12,353 nt of DNA from an uncultured Burkholderiales bacterium (lineage in GTDB: Bacteria > Pseudomonadota > Gammaproteobacteria > Burkholderiales > Burkholderiaceae_E), in the NCBI GenBank assembly GCA_903898725.1, contig CAIUGQ010000013.1, forward strand, positions 1 to 12,353, read 5' to 3'. Position numbers and translations under genes: made by a program. The notes beneath the pieces were generated by a model. It was given only the letters and a program-made list of their open reading frames with translations, ran no database searches and was not told the origin of the DNA. Position 1 is the first letter of the stretch. Each line of letters opens with the position of its first letter. Positions 7,092-12,353 of the stretch are shown here, piece after piece.

Positions 7092-7856
7092 ATGAGCTCG
7101 CTCGAGAAGGGGTTGCGCGCGCTCGCGCTGATGTCGCCCGACCGGCCCCGGCTGCGGGTCTCCGAGGTTGCCGAGGCGCTGGCGATCCCGAAGAGTTCCG
7201 CATCGCGGCTGCTCGCCACGCTCGATCGGCAGGGCTTTCTCGAACGCGGCGCGCGTCACGCCGGCTTCGAGGCGGGCTTCGAGCTGCAGCGGCTCGGCCG
7301 CATGTACCGGGCGGGCGATGCGGTCACCGAGATGGCCGACGATGCGCTGCGCGACCTGGTTGCGCGTCATCCGGCCACCGGCTATCTCGCCTACCTCGAC
7401 GGGCTCGAGACGATCATCGTCCGCGTCCGCGAGAGCCCGGTGCCGGTGCGCTACGTCGTCTCCGAAGGCACGCGGCTGCCGGCCTTCGTGACCGCGATCG
7501 GCAAGGCGCTGCTGACGCGGCTCGACTCGCAGCAGCTGCTCGCGCTGCTGCCCGATCGGCTGGTGCACCGCCCGCTGTCGGTGTCGACGACGCGCGCCGC
7601 GCTGCTGCGCGAGCTGGCCGAGGCGCGCGAGCGCGGCTGGACCGAGCTGGTCGACAACGCCGACCGCGGAATCGGCGCGGCCGCGGTGGCGATCGCCGCG
7701 CCGCAGGGGCGCACGATCGGCATCGCGCTCAGCTGGATGCAGCGCGACATGACCCGACCGCGCCACCGGCGGGCGGTCGCCGAGCTGCTGTCGGCCGCCC
7801 GCACCGTCGGCCGGCGGATCCGCGACCCGTACTGGCTGCCCCCCGAGGAGCGCTGA
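7092..7856 (+). CDS. IclR-family transcriptional regulator
   Basis: This 254-residue protein is an IclR-family DNA-binding regulator, usually a dimer or tetramer that senses a small acid. The N-terminal winged helix-turn-helix opens SSLEKGLRALALM and has the recognition region VSEVAEALAIPKSSASRLLATL (23-44). The C-terminal effector-binding domain (about 80-245) shows family motifs SEGTRLPAFVTAIGKALL (124-141) and DNADRGIGAAAVAIAAPQG (188-206). Length is standard (about 250). The ATG at 7092 is the only usable start consistent with this N-terminus: the open frame upstream runs through the divergent promoter and offers no nearby ATG, GTG or TTG. No clear Shine-Dalgarno is visible. It sits between two operons that each have the same palindrome in front, so it probably controls both and itself. 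Whether it activates or represses, and its inducer, are unknown. Confidence 0.95.
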   Translation: MSSLEKGLRALALMSPDRPRLRVSEVAEALAIPKSSASRLLATLDRQGFLERGARHAGFEAGFELQRLGRMYRAGDAVTEMADDALRDLVARHPATGYLAYLDGLETIIVRVRESPVPVRYVVSEGTRLPAFVTAIGKALLTRLDSQQLLALLPDRLVHRPLSVSTTRAALLRELAEARERGWTELVDNADRGIGAAAVAIAAPQGRTIGIALSWMQRDMTRPRHRRAVAELLSAARTVGRRIRDPYWLPPEER

Positions 7857-7870
7857 GCCCGGGGGGCGGC
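7835..7870 (+). terminator. GC-rich hairpin over the iclR stop codon
   Basis: GCTGCCCCCCG (7835-7845) can pair with CGGGGGGCGGC (7860-7870): eleven pairs, one of them G-U, with a 14-nt loop that contains the iclR TGA. No U-run follows, so it is not a classical intrinsic terminator. It may still pause or end transcription, or protect the 3' end of the iclR message. Confidence 0.3.
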
Positions 7871-7902
7871 GGAATCCGGAACTTCCCACCTGCGACAACC
7901 GC

Positions 7903-7922
7903 GTTGTTCGATAGCGAACAAC
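7903..7922. promoter_or_regulatory. Palindromic operator 2, near-copy of operator 1
   Basis: GTTGTTCGATAGCGAACAAC differs from operator 1 by one central base (T to G) and keeps both outer half-sites. It lies in the 190-bp gap between iclR and the second TRAP operon, 124 nt before the dctP start. CGACAAC (7893-7899), just upstream, looks like an extra imperfect half-site, as does CGACAA beside operator 1. I could not find a convincing -35/-10 pair around it. It probably puts the second TRAP operon under the same IclR regulator. Confidence 0.75.
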
Positions 7923-8034
7923 TTTGCGGACCGGGACGGATCGGGGGAGACTGCGACGGAGCGCTGCCGGAGCCTGCCCGGTCCCGATGCGGCGCCGCTC
8001 TCGCACACACCGACGGCGACACATCCGCCGCACC

Positions 8035-8044
8035 GAGGAGACAG
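8035..8044 (+). promoter_or_regulatory. Ribosome binding site of second dctP
   Basis: GAGGAGACAG precedes the ATG at 8047 by a suitable spacing. It fixes the start there rather than at the in-frame upstream codons, whose product would carry an arginine-rich stretch unlike a signal peptide. Confidence 0.7.
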
Positions 8045-8046
8045 AC

Positions 8047-9048
8047 ATGGGGATCACCCGACGCAACCTGCTCGCGGGGGCCGCCGGCCTCGCCGCGGTC
8101 CCGATGATCGGCCGCGCCCAGGCGCAGCCGATCAAGCTCGTGTTCTCGCACCACCTGCCGACGACGCACATCGGCCACGCCGCGGCCGAGCGCTTCGCCG
8201 ACCGCATCGCCAAGGGCACCAACGGCCAGGTCACGGTCGACGTCAAGCCGGCCTCGCAGCTCTTCAACCTGCGCACCTCGGCCGAAGCGATCCAGCTCGG
8301 CACGCTCGACCTCGCCTGGACCGACCTCGGCACGCTTGCCAACTGGCAGCCGCAGTTCGGCTTCATCTCGATGCCGTTCCTGTTCAACGACTTCGACCAC
8401 GTCAAGCGCGTGATGTACGGCGCGATCGGCCAGCAGGTCGTCAAGGACGCCAAGGACACGCTCAACGTCGAGATCCTCTCGCTCGGCGCCTCCGGCTTCC
8501 GGGTGTTCCTCGCCAAGCGCGCGATCAACACCGCCGACGACGCCAAGGGCATGAAGCTGCGCGTGCCCGAGATCCCGACCTGGGTCGAGATGGCGCGTGC
8601 GCTCGGCACCAACCCGTCGCCGATCCCGGCCGGCGAGATGTACACCGCGCTGCAGACCGGCGTCGTCGACGGCGTCGAGCTGCCGGCCGACTACATCGTC
8701 ACCTCCAAGCTCTTCGAGGTCGCCAACAATGCGACCAAGACGCACCATATCTTCACCGAGGTGTCGATGATGGCGAGCGCCAAGAAGATGGCGACGCTGC
8801 CGGCGAACGTGCAGAAGCTGATCCGCGAGACGGCCGCCGACGAGGTGCAGAACCTGATGTGGAACACCAACATCAAGGAGCAGGAGAACGCCTGGAACGA
8901 GCTGGCCAAGCGCGTGAAGGCCAACGCCACGCCGGACGTGCCGTCGTTCCGCTCGAAGATGGCGCCGGTGTACGACAGCTTCGCCAAGCGCGGCGGCGCC
9001 AAGGGCAAGGCCTGGGTCGAGGCCTGCCAGGCGGCTGCCAAGGCCTGA
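8047..9048 (+). CDS. dctP: TRAP transporter periplasmic substrate-binding protein (DctP), second system, probable Tat signal
   Basis: This 333-residue DctP-family protein is the periplasmic ligand catcher of the second TRAP system. The N-terminus MGITRRNLLAG followed by a mild hydrophobic stretch and GRAQAQ looks like a Tat (twin-arginine) signal, likely cleaved after AQA (24-26). The mature part begins PIKLVFSHHLPTTH. GFRVFLAKR (Arg152) and GMKLRVPEIP (Arg172) carry the family's carboxylate-contacting arginines, followed by TWVEMARALG, PSPIPAGEMYTALQ (190-203) and VDGVELP (207-213). This segment closely parallels the first DctP (4487-3459), while the rest differs more. It is the first gene of the right-hand operon with dctQ, dctM and the SDR, behind operator 2. 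Substrate is probably an acid related to that of the first system; this is inference. Confidence 0.95.
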   Translation: MGITRRNLLAGAAGLAAVPMIGRAQAQPIKLVFSHHLPTTHIGHAAAERFADRIAKGTNGQVTVDVKPASQLFNLRTSAEAIQLGTLDLAWTDLGTLANWQPQFGFISMPFLFNDFDHVKRVMYGAIGQQVVKDAKDTLNVEILSLGASGFRVFLAKRAINTADDAKGMKLRVPEIPTWVEMARALGTNPSPIPAGEMYTALQTGVVDGVELPADYIVTSKLFEVANNATKTHHIFTEVSMMASAKKMATLPANVQKLIRETAADEVQNLMWNTNIKEQENAWNELAKRVKANATPDVPSFRSKMAPVYDSFAKRGGAKGKAWVEACQAAAKA

Positions 9049-9115
9049 TCCCGAGCGGCGCCGGCGGCTGCGGGCCTCGCTGCCGGCGCCGTCCGCGCCG
9101 CCGATCGAGCGATCC

Positions 9116-9628
9116 ATGACCTCACCGTCCGCCCCCGTCGGGTCGGGGTTCGAGCGCGTGCTGCGCTCGACGCTGACCGCGATCTCCGTCCTGATGCTCG
9201 CCGCGTACTTCATCGCGGTGCTGCTGCAGGTCTTCTACCGGTACGTGCTCAACGACTCGATCTTCTGGGCCGAGGAGTTCGTGCGCGCCTCGATGATCTG
9301 GGGCGTGATGCTCGCCTCGGCGCTGGTGGCCGCCTCGCGCAACCACATCCGGGTCGAGCTCCTCGAGGACTGGCTGCCGCCGACCGGTCGGCGGGTGGTG
9401 ATCTTCGTGGCCAACGCGCTGTCGCTCGGCTTCTGCCTGATCCTCGCGTACGCGGGCGTCGAGCTGGTGAACCGGACGTGGTTCCAGCTGTCGCCGATGC
9501 TCGAGATCCCGAAGTGGTGGGTCTACGTGGCCATTCCCGTGGGCGCCGTGCTCGAGGCACTGCTGATGCTGCTGACCTGGGGCCGTGACGAAGGTCCCCG
9601 CGACCAGCCTGCGGACACGACCGTATGA
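9116..9628 (+). CDS. dctQ: TRAP transporter small permease (DctQ), second system
   Basis: This 170-residue small TRAP membrane subunit has four predicted helices (about 20-40, 56-73, 93-114 and 134-154). The DctQ signature is YRYVLND (41-47) and AEEF (52-55), followed by the NHIRVE loop (76-81). It starts 68 nt after dctP, the widest gap in this operon, with only a weak GAG upstream of the ATG. Its last codons overlap the dctM start (ATGA, shared 9625-9628), so the two permease subunits are translationally coupled and presumably made in equal amounts. Confidence 0.93.
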   Translation: MTSPSAPVGSGFERVLRSTLTAISVLMLAAYFIAVLLQVFYRYVLNDSIFWAEEFVRASMIWGVMLASALVAASRNHIRVELLEDWLPPTGRRVVIFVANALSLGFCLILAYAGVELVNRTWFQLSPMLEIPKWWVYVAIPVGAVLEALLMLLTWGRDEGPRDQPADTTV

Positions 9629-10899
9629 GCATCACGCTGATGCTGGTGCTGTTCTTCGCCTTCATGGCGCTGGGCATGCCGATCGCCCACTGCATGGGCC
9701 TGGCCGCGATCCTGACGATCCTGGTCGACAACCAGCTGCCGGTGCTGCTGCTCGCGCAGCAGTTCTACGACGCGCTGGACAACTTCTCGCTCCTCGCGGT
9801 GCCGCTCTTCGTGCTGGCGGGCGAGCTGATGAGCGTCGCCGGCATCACCGAGCGGCTGGTGAACATGTCGCGGGCGCTGGTGGGCCATCTGCGCGGCGGG
9901 CTCGCGCAGGCCAACATCGTCACCAACATGTTCATGGCGGCGATCTCGGGCTCGGCCCTGGCCGACCTCGCCGCGATCGGCTCGATGATGATCCCGGCGA
10001 TGAAGAGGGAGGGCTACAAGCCCGAGTTCGCCGTTGCGGTGACCGCCTGTGCGGCGATGATGGCGCCGATCATCCCGCCGTCGATCATCGCGGTCATCTA
10101 CGGGTCGGTCACCGGCGTGTCGATCGGCGCGCTGTTCCTCGGCGGCGTGATCCCGGGCGTGCTCGCGGGCGTCGCGATGATGGCGATCACCTGGTGGCTC
10201 GCGCCGCGGGCCGGCGCGGGCGTCTCGCCCCGGGCGAACTGGGGCGAGCGCGCCACCGCCTCGCGTCGGGCGCTGCCCGCGCTCGCGATGCCCGCGATCA
10301 TCATCGGCGGCATCCTGTCGGGCGCGTTCACGCCGACCGAGGCCGGCTCCATCGCCGCGCTCTACGCGCTGCTGTTCGGCCTGATCGCCCGCCGCCACAC
10401 GGCGGGCAGCCTGTACGCGAACTTCGCGGGCGCGGCGCTCACCACCGCCGGCGCGCTGGTCACCCTCGGGGGCGCGGCGCTCTTCAGCTGGGTGCTGAGC
10501 CGTGCGGGCGTCGGCCAGCTCGCGCTGCAGGGCATGCTCGCGCTGACCACCGACCCGCAGCTCGCGATGCTGGTACTCATCGTGTTCTTCTTCCTGCTCG
10601 GCATCTTCCTCGAGCCGGTGCCGGCGCTGATCATCGTCGTGCCGATCATGGGTCCGATGATCAAGCACCTCGGGTACGACCCGGTGCACTTCGGCATCGT
10701 CGTCATCATGCTGCTCGTCGTGGGGTCGGTCACGCCGCCGGTCGGTGTGCTGGCGATGGTGGCCTCGAAGATCGCGGGTGTCAGCTACAACAGCACGATC
10801 CGGATGCTGATGCCGTACATCCTGGCCTGGACCGCGATCGTCCTGCTGGTGGCCTACGTGCCCGAGCTGGTGCTGTGGCTGCCGCGGATGCTGCAATAG
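9625..10899 (+). CDS. dctM: TRAP transporter large permease (DctM), second system
   Basis: This 424-residue large TRAP permease subunit is the Na+-coupled transport channel of the second system. Family motifs are NFSLLAVPLFVLAGELMS (53-70), RGGLAQANIVTNMF (90-103), AISGSALAD (106-114), APIIPPSII (147-155) and GSVTPPVGVL near residue 366. It begins inside the dctQ stop by a 4-nt overlap. Length equals that of the first system's DctM, but the sequence is clearly diverged, which argues for two separately inherited transporters rather than a recent duplication. Its stop codon forms part of the ribosome site of the following SDR gene. Confidence 0.95.
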   Translation: MSITLMLVLFFAFMALGMPIAHCMGLAAILTILVDNQLPVLLLAQQFYDALDNFSLLAVPLFVLAGELMSVAGITERLVNMSRALVGHLRGGLAQANIVTNMFMAAISGSALADLAAIGSMMIPAMKREGYKPEFAVAVTACAAMMAPIIPPSIIAVIYGSVTGVSIGALFLGGVIPGVLAGVAMMAITWWLAPRAGAGVSPRANWGERATASRRALPALAMPAIIIGGILSGAFTPTEAGSIAALYALLFGLIARRHTAGSLYANFAGAALTTAGALVTLGGAALFSWVLSRAGVGQLALQGMLALTTDPQLAMLVLIVFFFLLGIFLEPVPALIIVVPIMGPMIKHLGYDPVHFGIVVIMLLVVGSVTPPVGVLAMVASKIAGVSYNSTIRMLMPYILAWTAIVLLVAYVPELVLWLPRMLQ

Positions 10900-10902
10900 G
10901 AG
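10898..10902 (+). promoter_or_regulatory. Ribosome binding site of the SDR, overlapping the dctM stop
   Basis: AGGAG at 10898-10902 shares its AG with the dctM TAG stop and lies 7 nt before the ATG at 10910. It shows that the SDR is translated as part of the TRAP operon. Confidence 0.7.
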
Positions 10903-10909
10903 CGATGCG

Positions 10910-11656
10910 ATGACGGGCGTCCTGGTGGTGACCGGCGCAGGTCGGGGGATCGGCGCGGCCTGCGCGCGTGCCGCGGCGAAGGCCGGCTGGAAGGTCGCGG
11001 TCAACTACGCGAACAGCCGCGATGCCGCGCATGCGGTGGTCGCCGACATCGAGCGCGACGGCGGCGTCGCGGTCGCGATCCGTGCCGACGTCGCGCGGCA
11101 GGACGAGGTCGCCGCGCTCTTCGCCGAGACGGACCGCCTGCTCGGCCCGGTGACGGGGCTGGTGGCCAATGCGGGCATCGGCGGCACGATCGCGCCGATC
11201 GGCGAGCAGACGGCCGCCACCCTCGAGCCGCTCTTCGCGACCAACGTGTGGGGCGTGATGTATTGCGTGGGCGAGGCGACGCGCCGGATGTCGACGCGGC
11301 ACGGCGGGTCCGGTGGTTCGATCGTGGTGATCTCGTCGGCCGCGGCGCGCCTCGGCGGCCTCGCGGGCATGGTCGCCTATGCCGCCAGCAAGGGCGCCGT
11401 CGACTCGATGACGGTCGGCCTGGCGAAGGAGCTGGGTCGCGACGGCATCCGCGTCAATGCGATCCGGCCCGGACTCATCGACACCGACATCATCGCGCAT
11501 GCGGGCGGCGCGGCGTTTCTAGCGCAGGTCGCGCCCACCATCCCGATGGGACGGGCCGGCCAGCCGATCGAGATCGGCGAAGCCGCGGCCTGGCTGCTGT
11601 CGCCGGCGGCGTCCTACGTCCACGGCGCGATCCTGGACGTCTCCGGCGGGCGCTGA
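10910..11656 (+). CDS. Short-chain dehydrogenase/reductase (SDR), classical type
   Basis: This 248-residue NAD(P)-dependent oxidoreductase of the classical SDR family has the usual length (about 250). The cofactor loop is TGAGRGIG (8-15), Asp60 in RADVA contacts the adenine, and ANAGIGG (86-92) is the NAG motif. The catalytic set is Asn112, Ser143, Tyr157 and Lys161 (YAASK), followed by RPGLIDTDI (186-194). It ends in the common SDR C-terminal form DVSGGR. It has no membrane or signal segment, so it is cytoplasmic. It is the last gene of the right-hand operon, 10 nt after dctM. Beside a sugar-acid transporter it most likely oxidises or reduces a hydroxyl of the imported compound or of an intermediate from the enolase or UxaA-type enzymes. 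Direction, cofactor and substrate are not determined. Confidence 0.93.
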   Translation: MTGVLVVTGAGRGIGAACARAAAKAGWKVAVNYANSRDAAHAVVADIERDGGVAVAIRADVARQDEVAALFAETDRLLGPVTGLVANAGIGGTIAPIGEQTAATLEPLFATNVWGVMYCVGEATRRMSTRHGGSGGSIVVISSAAARLGGLAGMVAYAASKGAVDSMTVGLAKELGRDGIRVNAIRPGLIDTDIIAHAGGAAFLAQVAPTIPMGRAGQPIEIGEAAAWLLSPAASYVHGAILDVSGGR

Positions 11657-11675
11657 GACAGCCTCATCCGAAGCT

Positions 11676-12353
11676 TCAGCGCACGTGCCAGTCCTGCGTC
11701 AGGGGCTTGGCGCCGTTGAGCTCGGCATAGCCTGCGCCGGTGGTGCCCGGCGGGTCCGCGCCGAAGTAGCGGTCGTCGACCGGCAGCGCGACGGGCTGCC
11801 AGCGCACGTCGCACGACAGGCGCACCCGGTCGATCGGCGAATGGTTGTCGAGCGAGCCGTGTGCGAGGTACATGCCGAAGACGATGACGTCGCCCGCACG
11901 GATGTCGGCGGTCAGCAGCCGGGTGCCGCGTGCCCGCGCGAACTCGATGGCGTCGCTGCCGAAGGCCGCCCGTCGCTCGGGGTTCAGCGAGATGTCATGG
12001 CCGATCATCGGATCGATCAGGTCGCGGTAGTGCTGCGAGCCCTCGACGACCACCAGCGGCCCGTCGCTGGTCGGGACGTCGCCGAGCGCGGTCCAGACGG
12101 TGCAGACGCGGTCGTGCGCGCGGGTGAAGAACGGATAGTCGTAGTGCAGGTCGGTCGCGCGGCCGCGCACGCCGGCGCGCAGGAACATGTAGTCCTGCGG
12201 CCGGGCGGGTTCGCCGAAGACCGCGTCCATCACTGCCGCGATCGGGCCCGCGTGCGAGACGGCGCGCAGCCGCGGGCCCTCGCTGACCGAGCGCCAGAAG
12301 CGGCCGCGGTCGGGCTCGAGCTCGGCCCGGCGGCTCTCGCCGGTGAACAGGCC
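11676..12353 (-). CDS. Phytanoyl-CoA dioxygenase (PhyH)-family Fe(II)/2-oxoglutarate oxygenase, 5' end cut by window
   Basis: The frame is open from the window edge to a TGA at 11676-11678, giving the C-terminal 225 residues; the start lies beyond the window. PhyH-family enzymes use Fe(II), O2 and 2-oxoglutarate to hydroxylate small molecules. The iron-binding facial triad is visible: His70 and Asp72 (DLHYDYPFF, numbered from the window edge) and His165 (YLAHGSLDN). Arg176 or Arg178 (DRVRLSCDVRW) would bind 2-oxoglutarate. Other fold-typical pieces are TVWTALGDVPTSDGPLVVVE and GDVIVFG. It converges on the SDR with only 19 nt between them and no evident terminator, so it belongs to another transcription unit. 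A link to the sugar-acid pathway is possible but not shown. Substrates of this family vary widely. Confidence 0.88.
   Translation of the reverse strand, partial: GLFTGESRRAELEPDRGRFWRSVSEGPRLRAVSHAGPIAAVMDAVFGEPARPQDYMFLRAGVRGRATDLHYDYPFFTRAHDRVCTVWTALGDVPTSDGPLVVVEGSQHYRDLIDPMIGHDISLNPERRAAFGSDAIEFARARGTRLLTADIRAGDVIVFGMYLAHGSLDNHSPIDRVRLSCDVRWQPVALPVDDRYFGADPPGTTGAGYAELNGAKPLTQDWHVR

Noticed and set aside
7924..8046. An upstream in-frame start for the second dctP.
   Set aside because: It would add an Arg-rich 41-residue stretch before the signal peptide. The ATG at 8047 has a good ribosome site and a normal twin-arginine N-terminus.
11657..11675. GAAGCTTC palindrome and a possible 5-bp GCTGA/TCAGC stem between the convergent SDR and PhyH genes as a terminator.
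   Set aside because: The stem is too short and no U-run follows on either strand.
1..12353. Search for mobile elements, CRISPR repeats, tRNA or rRNA genes, attachment sites and origins.
   Set aside because: I saw no transposase or integrase motifs, no regularly spaced repeats and no RNA gene; the only clear repeated elements are the two operators and short ribosome-site motifs.

Overview
The window is a high-GC (roughly 70% by eye), tightly packed bacterial locus for uptake and breakdown of a sugar acid or similar hydroxy-acid. TRAP transporters, an IclR regulator, an altronate-dehydratase-type enzyme and mandelate-racemase-type enzymes in one cluster are typical of soil or environmental Pseudomonadota. 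Base composition and gene content fit Betaproteobacteria (Burkholderiales) best, but this is inference and an alphaproteobacterium is possible. I see no tRNA, rRNA, CRISPR array, insertion sequence or other sign of a mobile element.

Layout. Left arm (minus strand, 6899 down to 13): a probable six-gene operon made of two tandem paralogous enolase-superfamily enzymes, a complete TRAP transporter (DctP, DctQ, DctM), and a full-length UxaA/GarD-type dehydratase. Centre: a 192-bp divergent promoter region, then an IclR-family regulator on the plus strand (7092-7856). Right arm (plus strand, 8047-11656): a second complete TRAP transporter followed by a short-chain dehydrogenase whose ribosome binding site overlaps the stop codon of the upstream gene. 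Far right (minus strand, 11676 to the window edge): the C-terminal 225 residues of a phytanoyl-CoA-dioxygenase-like Fe(II)/2-oxoglutarate oxygenase, convergent to the rest and cut by the window edge.

How it fits together. A 20-bp perfect palindrome (6997-7016) lies in the enolase/iclR divergent region. A near-identical copy (7903-7922, one central base changed) lies upstream of the second TRAP operon. The simplest reading is that the IclR protein controls both arms through these two operators, so both TRAP systems and all the enzymes form one regulon. The two substrate-binding proteins share a ligand-site segment, including the carboxylate-binding arginine, which suggests related acidic substrates. 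In the cell the substrate would be oxidised (SDR) and dehydrated (enolase-superfamily enzymes and/or UxaA-type enzyme). No 2-keto-3-deoxy-acid kinase or aldolase is present, so the pathway must finish elsewhere.

Most notable: the paired operators; a Lys-x-His motif, in place of the usual Lys-x-Lys, conserved in both enolase-superfamily paralogs; the double transporter and triple dehydratase set; and a 9-bp perfect hairpin just before the iclR start codon, which has no visible Shine-Dalgarno sequence. The actual substrate cannot be read from the sequence.
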